Part shown: in pieces, positions 22,557 to 33,439 of the stretch
How the letters are laid out: the number at the start of each line of letters is the position of its first letter
Position numbering within the stretch: the stretch's first letter is position 1
Source: Toxorhynchites rutilus septentrionalis
Lineage: Eukaryota > Arthropoda > Insecta > Diptera > Culicidae
DNA length: 64,000 bases
Direction: 5' to 3'
Assembly (NCBI RefSeq): GCF_029784135.1
Contig: NC_073745.1
Location: forward strand, 245,175,624 to 245,239,623
Program-made: the position numbers and the translations under genes
The notes under the pieces: model-generated
What the model was told of the DNA's origin: nothing
Seen by the model: the letters and a program-made list of their open reading frames with translations, nothing else
Database searches by the model: none

Positions 22557-22939
22557 TTGTCCTTATATCCTTATATTCTCCTTTTCCTTTTCCTTCGCGA
22601 GAAATCAAATCCCTTCTTACTCACAATAGAATAAGGTGAAATGTAAATACATGTTAGATATAAGATAGGCTTAAGAATTGAGTATGATGAATGTGAGTGC
22701 GAATGTGAGTGTGAACATTGTCAACATATCCTTATATCCCATCCTTTTCCTGAAACAAAATGTTACCCTTCTAAACTCGAGCAAGCCGCGAGTAATCGGT
22801 TCTCTACCTCATTAACATTAGAATTAATAAAAAATGTTTATGTATACTTGTAACTATACAGATAGGAGTTTGGCTCCTTTAAACTTATGTAACTGAGCCT
22901 GTAAAAATAAACGATTTAATAAAAAAAAGGGCCTATCCG

Positions 22940-23884
22940 AGTTGCGCAATTATTATTCTCATTCTCAGAAAAAAAACTTGCATCTTGCCTCTTCTTTTAC
23001 CTTTTTATCTACCAAGCGCAAAAAACAAAAGTCGGAGTTGCCAAATGTGATATAGTTTGTGCCGATTATTTTCCCACAAAAGAGACATATGTTCTTGGTA
23101 TGCTATATTCACAGAATCTTCGCAATCGCTTGAACAGAGTATTGCATATTCGCCAATGAAATTGCATTCATTCATCGTCATCTAATATAGTAATAGAGCA
23201 AGTACGTTCGGTTGGATGCCATTTTTTATTATCATTTGCTGAAAACTTATTTCTATAATTTTTCTAATCAGCAGTCAGTTGATTTCATTCGGATTCTACA
23301 GAAAAGTAGTCCTGAATCGAACCCGAATTCATTATTATCGTTGCCCGCGTGTTTCTCTACCGCACCGAGAGTTGAATTTGGGCCCCGCAAGAAACTCGAT
23401 CGATTCGCTCTGGGCGACGAAAGTGTTAAACTGAACGCAGACGGAGAAAACATATTTTCTGGTGTTTTTTTCCATCAATTAGACCCTCTTCTTCAAATAA
23501 ATACCAATGAAGCCTGAAAAATATTACAGAGAAGCTCAACTTTCGGTTTGTCACACCGTGCGCGAATATACGAGTTATGATTTTGCACGCGAGTACAGGA
23601 GAGTTAAATATATTTAAAAACCAAGATTTTGGTCGAAGAAAAATATGTAGGAAATTGTTTTAATTCTCATAAGAAATACCAAAAATAATTTTCAAAAAAA
23701 ATGCACTGAAAAAATATTTAAAAAAGACTGAAATTATTTTTTTCTAAAAACATATTTTTTTAAATCTCACAAAACAAAGTTTTGCCCTTACAATTTCCAA
23801 CAGTTCCTCATACATCGAAAGAGAACATTTTTACAAGGAAAAATTTTTCTAACAACAATATTTTTCAACTTTTTCAACAAGAGA
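22940..23884. other. No gene seen
   Basis: Original flank of LINE A. A 101-codon frame at 23212-23517 has no recognisable motif. Codon use looks random and no splice or domain evidence supports it. The last 250 bases are very AT-rich. Confidence 0.35.
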
Positions 23885-25130
23885 ATTTACACACAAAAGT
23901 GTTACGAGTAAAACATAATTTCTTCAGGATTTTTTTTTTTTCATACAACAGTATCATATATTCCAGATACTATAAAAATATAAAGTTGACGTCATCGTCG
24001 AAAGTCCATATATTAACCCTTTGCGGTCGTATTAAATTTGGGCATGGGTATCGTACTGGTCGGAATAATCTTCCTTGAAAAAGCAGTGATATATGCAAGA
24101 TTATGTAAATATAAACATTTTTTTTATTTTTTTGTGAACTGTATATCAACAATATATTAATTTAACAATGTTTTAATGTGATGTCTTTATATAAGAATTA
24201 TATTTCATAATTCGTCTTCATGTGAAATATTTGGAAACAGTCTCCAAGAGTAAATCATATGAAGTATTCTCAATACATATTTTTTTTATGATACATTTTT
24301 GCCATCGATGCAATTAATGTGTTATTAATGCCAGCAATGTGTATCCGAAAAGATCAGCACTTTTCACTTTCAAAAAACAAGGACTTTTTCAACTTGAAAT
24401 TATTCAGATGACATAAGACACTTATGCAAACAGTTATTCTGCTCTTAAAGACAACTTCAACATAACTTGAACCAGTTACTCAAATAATGATTCCGAAATG
24501 ATCAGAACTTCTCACTTTAGATAAACAAAGATTTTGTCGCTTAAGGCACTTATGCGATTATTCAAATAACATTGGACATTTATGCAAACACTAGTTCTGA
24601 TACAATCTTTTCCATCACACCATAGCTAAATTCTGCAGTCATGGTTTTTGTCCCACATTCCTATGCATTCTACGAACTGCCTGTTGTCTTGTGTGAGTGA
24701 ATACTTTGTTTGATACTGAGTACCGTTATTACTCATAGAAGCACCGTATTGATTCGTGAACAGGTTCACTAGACATCAAGCTACGTTTAGGAATAGCATA
24801 AACTGATACTTGGTTGAGTAAAATATAAGATTAGCATGGTTTCATGCTATGGTGGCTGAGAGCACGACCACAAAAAGTTAATACGATCTAAACTTTTGTC
24901 GGATACACTATATTGCTATCTTGACTCATCAGGGAAAGTTGCAATATAAAAAAACATGAAAAAGTTGTTGTTAGAAATATTTTTTGACTGTAAGCATGCC
25001 CATCTTCCGACGTATGGATAAATTGTTGGAAATTGGAAGCATTATTCATATAATTGTATTGAACATTTCAAAAAACATTCTTGAAAAAATGAACTTCATT
25101 CTCAAAATATTTTGTTTTCAGCGTAATTAA
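23885..25130 (+). repeat. AT-rich dispersed repeat, split by a TTAA MITE
   Basis: The left part (23891-24012) has ACACAAAAGTGTTACGAGTA and AAAGTTGAC; the right part (24882-25130) has TGTCGGATACACTATATTGC and ACATGAAAAAGTTGTTGTTA. Both halves line up in order with the uninterrupted copy at 60400-60720, and the right half also with 58985-59060. Non-coding. Confidence 0.65.
24017..24877. mobile_element. piggyBac-type MITE (TTAA target site)
   Basis: The 861-bp non-coding insert is flanked by TTAA at 24013-24016 and 24878-24881. The left end is CCCTTTGCGGTCGT and the right end, read inward, is CTTTTTGTGGTCGT, an imperfect inverted terminus. The uninterrupted homologous repeat at 60480-60530 has ATTTTAATAACATCTGAAAC at the equivalent point, which supports a clean insertion. 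TTAA duplication and CCY termini are hallmarks of piggyBac-family elements. Confidence 0.7.
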
Positions 25131-25370
25131 AAAAAATGGTATTTATCTTATGAAAATTTGAACAATTTCCTACATTTTATTTTTTAACCAACATTTATTA
25201 GGTATTATAGTGTTTGAGTTATAAAGTTTAGTAAAAAATTTAAAAAAGTCACAAGAGGGTTGTGTTCCTGACACGACCGCATAGTTGACGTAGGATTTCG
25301 TTAGGCTATTTGTTGGTTTTGGATATGTTTGAAGAATTACATCGTTAAACTCTTTGATAATGATTTGGTG

Positions 25371-25386
25371 GCTCTGAAAAGGGCCG
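25371..25386 (-). promoter_or_regulatory. Histone-mRNA-type 3' stem-loop, copy I
   Basis: On the minus strand the 16 bases GGCCCTTTTCAGAGCC form the six-base stem with UUUC loop of animal replication-dependent histone mRNA ends, preceded by ACAAAAC and followed by ACCAAA. One stem pair is mismatched compared with copy II. A purine-rich ATCAAAGAGTT follows at about the spacing of a U7 snRNA binding site. No histone coding sequence was recognised upstream. Confidence 0.65.
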
Positions 25387-26144
25387 TTTTGTTTAGTTTT
25401 TGTGTATTGTTTGTTCACTCCACTAGTGTTTATCGATTGATGAAGACAGAAGGATGGTAACAGTCGTTGGATGGTGCGTATCAGACAAAAGATACCGAAG
25501 TGGAACGAGATATGATGAAAACCGCCCTCTTTGATCCTAGACGAGATGCCTCCTGTGATATGTATGGATGAAATAAAGAAGAAAAACATCAACCAATGTA
25601 ATATAAAATAATTACCAATACCGAACACAATTATCAATTTTTCTCATCAGTAAAACATGTTACTTTAATATAGACAAAACATATTTGAAATGGGAAAGGT
25701 AATTTTCTTTTATAATTTTTACTCTCTGAGTGTTTTTTTTTCCAACCCAATGCGAATTTTAATTGGATTAACAACACCTAATACTATATGTAGAGCATAT
25801 GGAAAATCACTATTTCTTCACTTTTTCAATTTTTCTCGCCGTATCAACTTTCCTTAGGTGAAAATGAATACAACAAAACAAACAGCTTAAACCAAACGAT
25901 CCGTTCTCGAGCGGGAACACACCTTTGTTATGATTTACGAAAATTGAAATAAATCGTTTCATATAGTCAATTCAACACAACTGCTACCATATGCAATTTT
26001 ACATTTACACTTGTGCTAAATTATTCATATGAAATTTCATGAAGCAACCAACATTAAAGTTCCAAATTTAAATTTTATTTGCTAGAATTAATCGTATCAC
26101 GCACCTTACTTGCAATACAAAATGCCCCCGGCTTGTATATATTA

Positions 26145-27169
26145 GGCTGTCAAAAAAGTCCTGCGGTATTTCCGCGAGGTGTCATTGTAAGCGCGTAGTT
26201 CTAGTTGTATTCATTGTATCGAGTCATACTATAGCTTGTTGGAAAGGTATTTTTGCGCGCTATAATATAGTCCTTGACAGTGTTTTGTTTGGTCAAGTCG
26301 TTCGTGAGTTATAGTGTCGCAAATATTGAGCAAAATAAAGAAAAAATCCGACATATTTTACAGTACTACTATGACAAAGGCAAAAATGCATCTCAAGCTG
26401 CCAATAAAATTTGTGCAGTTTATGGACCCGATACAGTTTCCATTTCCACCGCACAACGATGGTTTCAACGTTTTCGTTCTGGTGTAGAGGTCGTCGAAAA
26501 TGCGCCACGCTCTGGAAGGCTCCGGAAATAGCTGAATTAGCCGAGAAAGACCGGCATAGTAGCAGCCGTAGCATCGGCCAAGAGCTGGGGATAAGTCATC
26601 AAACCGTTATTAACCATTTGAAGAAGCATGGATTCACAAAGAAGTGCCACACATGTTGACGCAAAAAAAACATCTTTGACCGTATCGACGCATGTGAATC
26701 GCTGCTGAATCGCAACAAAATCGACCCGTTTCTGAAGCGGATGGTGACTGGCGATGAAAAGTGGGTCACTTACGACAACGTGAAGCGCAAACGGTCGTGG
26801 TCGAAGCCCGCTGAAGCGGCTCAGACGGTGGCCAAGCCCTCATTAACGGCCAGGAAGGTTCTGCTGTGTGTTTGGTGGGATTGTCAAGGAATAATCTATT
26901 ATGAGCTGCTTCCCTATGGCCAAACGCTCAATTCGGACCTGTACTGCCAACAACTGGACCGCTTGAAGGTAGCACTCATGAAGAAGAGGCCATCTTTGAT
27001 AAACAGAGGCCGCATTGTCTTCCATCAGGACAACGCCAAGCCACACACTTCTTTGGTGACGCGCCAGAAGCTCCGGGAGCTCGGATGGGAGGTTCTTTTG
27101 CATCCGCCGTATAGTCCGGACCTTGCACCAAAATTAAAAAAAAAATACCGCAGGACTTTTTTGACAGCC
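26145..27169 (+). mobile_element. mariner element, internally deleted
   Basis: The 1025-bp element has inverted ends GGCTGTCAAAAAAGTCCTGC and TA duplications at 26143-26144 and 27170-27171. Typical mariners are about 1.3 kb. Here the transposase sequence runs directly into the right terminus after SPDLAPK, so a few hundred bases of the 3' part are missing. Both ends survive, so it could still be moved in trans. It is inserted in composite repeat copy I. Confidence 0.9.
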
Positions 27170-27172
27170 TAA
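26274..27172 (+). pseudogene. mariner transposase, frameshifted and 3' truncated
   Basis: DDD transposase remnant. Three pieces are readable. The first (26274-26531) has the helix-turn-helix region ending in WFQRFRSGVEVVENAPRSGR. The second, in another frame (to 26659), has RSIGQELGISHQTVINHLKK. The third (26741-27172) has TGDEKWVTYDN with the first Asp, FHQDNAKPHTS with the second, and YSPDLAP with the third, 34 residues later as in mariners. Two frame changes or stops lie between them. After SPDLAPK the reading enters the terminal repeat, so the C-terminal domain is gone. Not functional. Confidence 0.88.
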
Positions 27173-27389
27173 TGCATTGCCGATTTCCCCCAGGCAGCCA
27201 ATCAGAATCAGAAGTGGGTATTTCCGTTAGGATAGGGATTGAGATTTTTCAACTGTTCGATAGTTAGTTTCATGACATATATTATTTTCTTCAATATAAA
27301 AAATTGTTATGAAGTGCCGAAATCGATTGACGCAAAAATTTCATCAATCCATCATGAAATGACTGAACAATAAGCGTTTTTTTTTTGAA

Positions 27390-28022
27390 TTTTTTTTTTA
27401 TTAAATCGTTTATTTTTACAGGCTCAGTTACATAAGTTTAAAGGAGCCAAACTCCTATCTGTATTGTTAAAAGTATATATAAACATTTTTCATTAATTCT
27501 AGTGTTAATGAAGTAGAGAACCGATTACTCGCGGTTTGCTCGAGTTTAGAAGGGTGACATTTTTTCAGGAAAAAGAAGGGATATAAGGATATGTTGACAA
27601 TGTTCACACTCACATTCGCACTCACATTCATCGTACTCAATTCTTAAGCCTATCTTATATCTAATATGTATTTACATTTCACCTTATTCTATTGTTAGTA
27701 AGAAGGGATTTGATTTCTCGCGAAGGAAAAGGAAAAGGAGAATATAAGGATATAAGGACAATCACACACGAAGATCGATAGCTTTTAAGAAGACATATAT
27801 TTGGGACATGTGATCAAGGTCTAACCGTGTGTTCCCATCTCTCACCGGCACATTGGGCTGTCTTCCTCTGGCCCGAAGAGAGTTTTCTAAATTCGATCTG
27901 GCAACAAGATACACCTCGCACGACCAAACAACATGTTCGATGTCGTGGTAACCTTGGCCACAAGCACAGATATTGCCATCGGCAAGATTAAAACGAAAGA
28001 GTAGCGCGTCTAACGAACAGTG
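27390..28022 (-). mobile_element. LINE tail D, 5' truncated, same family as A and B
   Basis: The poly-T edge at 27390 is followed by the family 3' UTR and the last 87 or so codons of ORF2 (27762-28022; CACGQGYHDIEHVVWSC is readable), then truncation at 28022. The flanks are imperfect duplicates: GAACAATAAGCG plus T-run plus GAA on the left, and GAGCAAAAAGCGTTTGAA on the right. The homologous site in copy II (about 49890-49905) reads as one uninterrupted stretch. Encodes no complete domain. Confidence 0.88.
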
Positions 28023-28135
28023 GAGCAAAAAGCGTTTGAAATTGGACAATTTTCACTACGTACTCGATTTTAGATTTTCAATTTGTACCCCAATATGTTC
28101 CCGAAAGACGTAATCCTACGTCAAAAAACTTTGGC

Positions 28136-28964
28136 CCTTTTCAAAAACTAATCTAATTCATTTTTTTATGCAAAGTTACTCAAATGACCAATGGTTTTAT
28201 ACCACAACGTTTGACTGTAATCTGAGATATTGCAATAAAAATTCAAATAAAACTGATTAAAGTATTAATTTCACATGACAATTGAACTGTATTGATAAAT
28301 ATCCCACTTCGTTCATTTCCTAATCCAGCATACCCGACCCTTCGAATCATACAATGAAACCGTTCGTGCATGATAGCAAAATTCAAATGAAAGGGAAATG
28401 TATCCCGCTGGCCGGTATACAATTTTGCTTTGTCGTGTTTTGAGCCTTCTAGTCTACGGCTCTTACTTGTAGCTTGTGTAATTGGCAACCGGTTTTCCAC
28501 TTTCCTTTTCCATGACACCCAACTATATATAGTCAGCCCATTAAACATCTCATCCAACGGAGAGTGAAGGCAGCACACTCCTTTTTACCAGACGCAGCTT
28601 GTTTTCCATGAGATAAGAAAATGTTACTCTGTTGTCAGTGGTCATTCCGGGATGACCACATGGCTGCTTGTGTTCACTCAAGAACCAGACATGGCCATTC
28701 ACGCAGTACATTTGGCGTGCTCATCATGGTTTGCCCGGCAAGATCAAGGTGAACTGCTGAGTTCCGATTTCGCATTGGTGCAGGGCTCTGAAAGTTGAGC
28801 CGTTTTAGACGCGATGTGGAGAGGGTGAAAGACACTCACTCACTGCACTAGTCCGAGTACCTACCGCTTCATCGCTTTTCAAGTTAGCGCCAGTGAAAAC
28901 TACAATCTTGATCTTGGCCGCTTTGGTATCGCTTAAGCGTCGGGCGTTCGTTGGGCGGACTTGG
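28136..28964. other. Host-gene upstream region, mostly single copy
   Basis: No repeat of the window's other families is recognised from about 28250 onward, and GC content is higher than in the surrounding repeats. It probably holds promoter-proximal control sequence of the gene starting near 28995. A minus-strand frame at 28243-28578 has no recognisable domain. Confidence 0.4.
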
Positions 28965-28972
28965 TATATAAG
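28965..28972 (+). promoter_or_regulatory. TATA box of the split host gene
   Basis: TATATAAG sits about 30 bases before the expected start near 28995 and about 260 bases before the ATG at 29227. The stretch between is moderately GC-rich with no other strong TATA. The start site itself is inferred; I see no exact insect initiator. Confidence 0.5.
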
Positions 28973-29226
28973 CGTGAAATGAAGATGAACGCTGCTTGAA
29001 AAGTGTGGAGACCTTCGAATCGCGCGGAACTTTGGCGACTGTACACCAGCAGTAAGGATAGTGAAAAGTGTTGTGAACGCAAGCTGAGCGGAGAAAGAAG
29101 TTAAGATACTGCAGTGCAGGTACTGTCAAAACTAGTGTCAGAAACAAACATCAAATAGTGGATGCAGTGATAATTTAATAAAAATCTGGCTGTGAACGAT
29201 ATAAATCAATTACACACTGTGAGAAA

Positions 29227-29238
29227 ATGTTGCTCAAG
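29227..29238 (+). CDS. Coding exon 1 of a host gene (Met-Leu-Leu-Lys), signal-peptide start
   Basis: ATGTTGCTCAAG is followed directly by the strong donor GTGAGT at 29239. Context before the ATG is GAGAAA, acceptable for insects. The codons give MLLK and end in phase 0. Exon 2 at 58162 also starts in phase 0 and adds ALFLAYLSTLG, so the two together read as a positively charged start plus hydrophobic core, typical of a secretory signal peptide. The 5' UTR of roughly 230 bases follows the TATA box at 28965. The protein family is not recognised; a secreted peptide or protein is the inference. Confidence 0.6.
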
Positions 29239-30322
29239 GTGAGTCCAATTAGGGGTTCAATCAGACCTGAAGGATTCAACGAACTCGTCCAGCCGGACTT
29301 GGCTGGCTGTCTTCTAATGTGAAAATGTGTGATTAAGCAACAGCTTCTTATTGCGACACTTCAACGGATTGAGTTCAACACGATGCCTGTGGTGACGGCG
29401 ATGAATTTCTCACTTCGTTAGCTGTGCAAATGTATAAATTTATTAAATCACCTCCTTAGCTGCCAATGTGCAGCTTCGATACGCACCAAAAATTATTGCA
29501 CACCGTGTCAGTGACTGTTCTAATGCATTAGCGTCTCTGCCAGTAGGTAGCGTATGTTTTTAAATCGAAGGGACACAAACGCTTCAAGCAAGATTAAAAT
29601 TACACGGACAGACTCGAATCATGCATCCTGTTGTTCCATACCAGTACGTCCCACGTTCATTTAGTTAGAAGAGTGATGGTACTTTGTAGTGTTCGAAAGT
29701 GAAAAGTCGCTGGTTAAAAACGGGACTAGTGTAAACGAGCGCTTTGCGCGGTTCATTTCGCTTCAATACGAACCGGTTTATGGGATCTCCAGTTTGAAGT
29801 CAATTTTAATTGATTAAAATGTTACATACTCATGCGGTGCAATGACATATGCGGTTTAGACTTATTGGATAAAATTTACATGCCTTCTGCATTGTAATAC
29901 TTCATCTTCACTCATCGTGAAATTATTTGTTATAAGTCCAAAAAAAGATTAGTTTTAATACTTCGCGTGAGAAGAAAATTGTATGCCTATTAATGTTCTG
30001 CAATGGATAATTATGAATGATAATAATAACTTTTTTAAAATATAAAAAATAAAACTATTAATGAATTGTGTCTTCACTAAGCATTCAGTGGAAAACTTTC
30101 GCCCCTCAAATGCAACAAAATTCAACAGATTAGGCTGTAACCATTTTTACAATTGCTAAGTATCTGTACAACCGTAGTTCGTTTGATAACGGCAATTCGT
30201 GTACATGCGCACTATATTACACATTTTAAAAATCAAAATCATCCAGAGAGGGCTTGAGAGAAAGGGGAACTATTCCAGTCACTGAAATCGATACTGGAAT
30301 AATACGGATTCTTTGTAAATGC

Positions 30323-32465
30323 CAAAGGGCCTGGCCGGGTAAGGAAGTAAAAAGTGCCCCCAAACCAAATCACTAGCCGTATGGCAAATATTGTAAAGGA
30401 TATTAAATAAGAAATTTTGGCGGTTTATTTGAACCCCTATCTGGTTTGACGTAGGATCTATAGTGAAAAACGTACTTTTCGTTAATTTCACGCCATCCTC
30501 AAAAGATCCGAGATAAAAATTTGAAAAAAATACTGAATGTGCATCTTACTACGATGTATCAAAAAAAATTATCAAAAAAAAATTTCATCAAAAATTTTAG
30601 TACTAAAAAAAATAATGAAATCTTGAAAATTTTTTTTTTGGGATTTAGAGATTCAGTACTACTCTAATTCATATTTTAATGTGTTTCTACGGCTTTTCTA
30701 GATATGTGTGATTTTTTTCAGATTTTTTTCAGTGTTGCGCGGTATCAAAAAATTTTTTTTTTATGTTTCCAAAGAGTGGTTAGGTAAGGGAGTAAAAAGT
30801 GCCCCCAAACCAAATCACTAGCTGTATGGCAAATATTGTAAAGGATGTTAAATAAGAAATTTTGGTGGTTTATTTGAACCCCTATGTGGTTTGACGTAGG
30901 ATCTATAGTGAAAAACGTACTTTTTCGTTTATTTCACGCCATCCTCAATAGATCTGAGATAAAAATTTGAAAAAAATACTGAATGTACATCCTACCATGG
31001 TGTATCAAGAAAAATTATCAAAAAAAATTTCATCAAAAATTTTTGTACTAAAAAAATATTAAAATTTTGAAAATTTTTTTTTTGGATTTAGAGATTCAGT
31101 ACTACTCTAATTCATATTCAAATGTACTCTTACGGCTTTTCTAGATTTATAAATATCTTCAAACTGTTTTTTTTTTCAAATATCTAATACTAAAAATAAA
31201 ATGAAAAAAAATACACAGTACAAAAAAATGTTATAGATTTTCTGGCATTTCGAAATTTTGAAAAAAAAAATATAACTTTGAGACCCACTCCTGCTCAAAT
31301 TTTTATTTAAATGCGTTCGTATGTGTCTTTTTTCTACATGTGGCGTAATTTTTCCTGAATTTTTAAGAGCATTGTGTGACACAAAATAATTTTCTTCATC
31401 GTTTGCATTATTATTTTTATTTTTTTGAAATCGATTATTTTATTGTATTCGTGGTTTTCAATTGAAAGATTAAAATAAAAAAACAAATCGAATTTGTGGT
31501 CTCAAAGTTATATTTTTTTTCAAAATTTCGAAATGCCAGAAAATCTATAACATTTTTTTGTACTGTGTATTTTTCTTTTTTATTATTTTATTTTTATTAT
31601 TAGATATTTAAAAAAAAACAGCTTGACGATATTTATCAATCTAGAAAAGCCGTAAGAGCACATTTAAATATGAATTAGAGTAGTATTGAATCTCTAAATC
31701 CCAAAAAAAAATTTTCAAATTTTCATAATTTTTTTTTAATACTAAAATTTTTGATGAATTATTTTTTTGATAATTTTTCTTGATACACCGTGGTAAGATG
31801 CACATTCAGTATTTTTTTCAAATTTTTATCTCGGATCTATTGAGGATGGCGTGAAATGCACGAAAAAGTACGTTTGTCACTATAGATCCTACGTCAAACC
31901 ACATAGGGGTTCAAATAAACCGCCAAAATTTCTTATTTAATATCCTTTACAATATTTGCCATACAGCTAGTGATTTGGTTTGGGGGCACTTTTTACTCCC
32001 TTACCTAACCACTCTTTGGAAACATAAAAAAAAAATTTTTTGATACCGCGCAACACTGAAAAAAATCTGAAAAAAATCACACATATCTAGAAAAGCCGTA
32101 GAAACACATTAAAATATGAATTAGAGTAGTACTGAATCTCTAAATCCCAAAAAAAAAATTTTCAAGATTTCATTATTTTTTTTAGTACTAAAATTTTTGA
32201 TGAAATTTTTTTTTGATAATTTTTTTTGATACATCGTAGTAAGATGCACATTCAGTATTTTTTTCAAATTTTTATCTCGGATCTTTTGAGGATGGCGTGA
32301 AATTAACGAAAAGTACGTTTTTCACTATAGATCCTACGTCAAACCACATAGGGGTTCAAATAAACCACCAAAATTTCTTATTTAATATCCTTTACTATAT
32401 TTGCCATACAGCTAGTGATTTGGTTTGGGGGCACTTTTTACTCCCTTACCCGGCCAGGCCCTTTG
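30323..32465. repeat. 2.1 kb palindrome with duplicated arms
   Basis: Left arm 30323-31285 and right arm 31498-32465 are near-exact reverse complements around a loop of about 212 bases. The outer ends are CAAAGGGCCTGGCCGGGTAA and its complement. Each arm holds two tandem copies of a unit of roughly 440 bp starting AAGTAAAAAGTGCCCCCAAA (30345 and 30786), so the unit occurs four times. A foldback-type transposon is likely. The mirrored short frames at 30279-30491 and 32297-32518 are by-products of the symmetry. No clear target duplication was found. Confidence 0.85.
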
Positions 32466-32679
32466 TTGATTTCGATACGATCTCAGGAATGCAAATAACT
32501 TTGGACACCAATCGTTGACGATAATCCCGTTAAACTACAATACTTTGCGACATATTATAACGTTACTATTGACCTGATATATAAATTCAAAAAAGAATAA
32601 TATAATGCTGACCATGCGAACTTCATCCCGTTTAGAATTGATGTTTTGTAATTAACATTTTCGAACATTCACGTTTTCT

Positions 32680-32840
32680 TACTAAGCGAATGGTTGTGGG
32701 TTCAATCCCAGAAACATTCATTGATTGATCTTTTAATTGGCTATGTTCAAGGCTAGAGGCGAATGCACTGTGTAGTTTAAAACTACTGCATTCTGTCAAA
32801 CATCTACCAGGAATTTGTAGTTTTAATTCCTCCCGCTAAA
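32680..32840 (+). repeat. Possible tRNA-derived SINE fragment
   Basis: GTGGGTTCAATCCCA at about 32695-32710 fits a pol III B box, as in the better SINE at 39043. The A box is weak and no target duplications were found. The call rests on the B box alone. Confidence 0.3.
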
Positions 32841-32963
32841 CATTTTTAATTTTATTTTAAGTTGGTAATACTGTCAGTGGTCTTAATGTCAATTTTGAGT
32901 GCGATCTGTCATTTAGATTGCTTACAGCGTCGTTAGAAACAAGTTAACAACGGAACGTTGGAA

Positions 32964-33390
32964 ATGTTGCAGAATAAATTCGGTGACTCAACTATGCTGA
33001 ATGAATGAAATAACTTTCAAAGACGGCCGAGAATAGAAGAACGATTTCCCTCGTCAAGGACGACAATCCACCTCTTCAACTGATAAAAATATCGACAAAA
33101 TAAAAGGAATGGTGCTCGGAAAACGTCATTTAAGTGAAAGACAAAGTAAGCCCGTGAATTGAATATCTCTCGCGAGATCTTTCGTCATGTTTTGGTTGAG
33201 GTTTTGGACATGAGAGAAGTCGCAGCACGACAAGTGCCGGAAAAGTCCAATTTTTTTCTAAAGTTTTATCCCAATCATGTGGATGAAGACATGGTTGAAC
33301 GATCACATTATAATCCCACGTTCATCCAATGCATAATTTCAGTAACGCTTTTGAATCCAGGCGGCTTTTTATTCTGGACAATTTTTCATT
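32964..33390 (+). pseudogene. Relic mariner transposase, N-terminal part
   Basis: MLQNKFGDSTMLNE, then FKDGRE-like sequence, then QSTSSTDKNIDKIKGMVLGK, and in another frame ISREIFRHVLVEVLDMREVA with ARQVPEKSNF. These line up with the N-terminal DNA-binding region of mariner transposases, up to just before the first catalytic Asp. Several frame changes and stops are present and no terminal repeats were identified. It differs from the mariner at 26145. It is old and inactive. Confidence 0.7.
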
Positions 33391-33439
33391 ATATCCAATA
33401 TCATACCAAAACCATAACATCTTCTACATGTTGAATTAA

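Larger units (their letters stand above)
10775..22926 (+). mobile_element. LINE element A, I/LOA-like, full length but split by element B
   Basis: The 13-bp direct repeat AAGGGCCTATCCG flanks the element at 10762-10774 and 22927-22939. Inside are a 5' UTR of 400 bases, ORF1 (split), ORF2 (intact), and a 3' UTR ending in an A-rich tail. Without the insertion it is about 6.0 kb. ORF2 with an AP endonuclease, reverse transcriptase, RNase H and C-terminal Cys-His motif points to the I superfamily; I cannot separate I from LOA by eye. The exact target duplication and intact ORF2 suggest a fairly young insertion. Confidence 0.9.
25236..28135 (-). repeat. Composite dispersed repeat, copy I (carries mariner and LINE tail)
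   Basis: Read on the minus strand, this segment matches 49775-52363 on the plus strand across its length. Shared landmarks include ATGTTCCCGAAAGACGTA-type sequence, AAGCTGCCTGGGGGAAATCG, the AACGATCCGTTCTCGAGCGG block and a GACACAACCCTCC end. Without the mariner (about 1.03 kb) and the LINE tail (about 0.65 kb) it is about 1.2 kb, like copy II without ITmD37E. No coding region is shared. It carries a histone-type stem-loop. Confidence 0.8.

Noticed and set aside
25170..25637. 155-codon minus-strand frame
   Set aside because: Lies in the composite repeat; the matching region of copy II (about 51990-52370) does not keep the frame, so it is unlikely to be coding. I also looked for a histone sequence in it because of the hairpin and found no convincing match.
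28884..29147. 87-codon minus-strand frame over the promoter of the host gene
   Set aside because: Antisense to the TATA box and 5' UTR, with no domain or conserved motif.
30279..32518. Two mirrored frames of about 70 codons (30279-30491 minus, 32297-32518 plus) with nearly the same protein
   Set aside because: They are the same arm of the palindrome read twice. Similarity comes from the inverted repeat, and there is no start context or domain.
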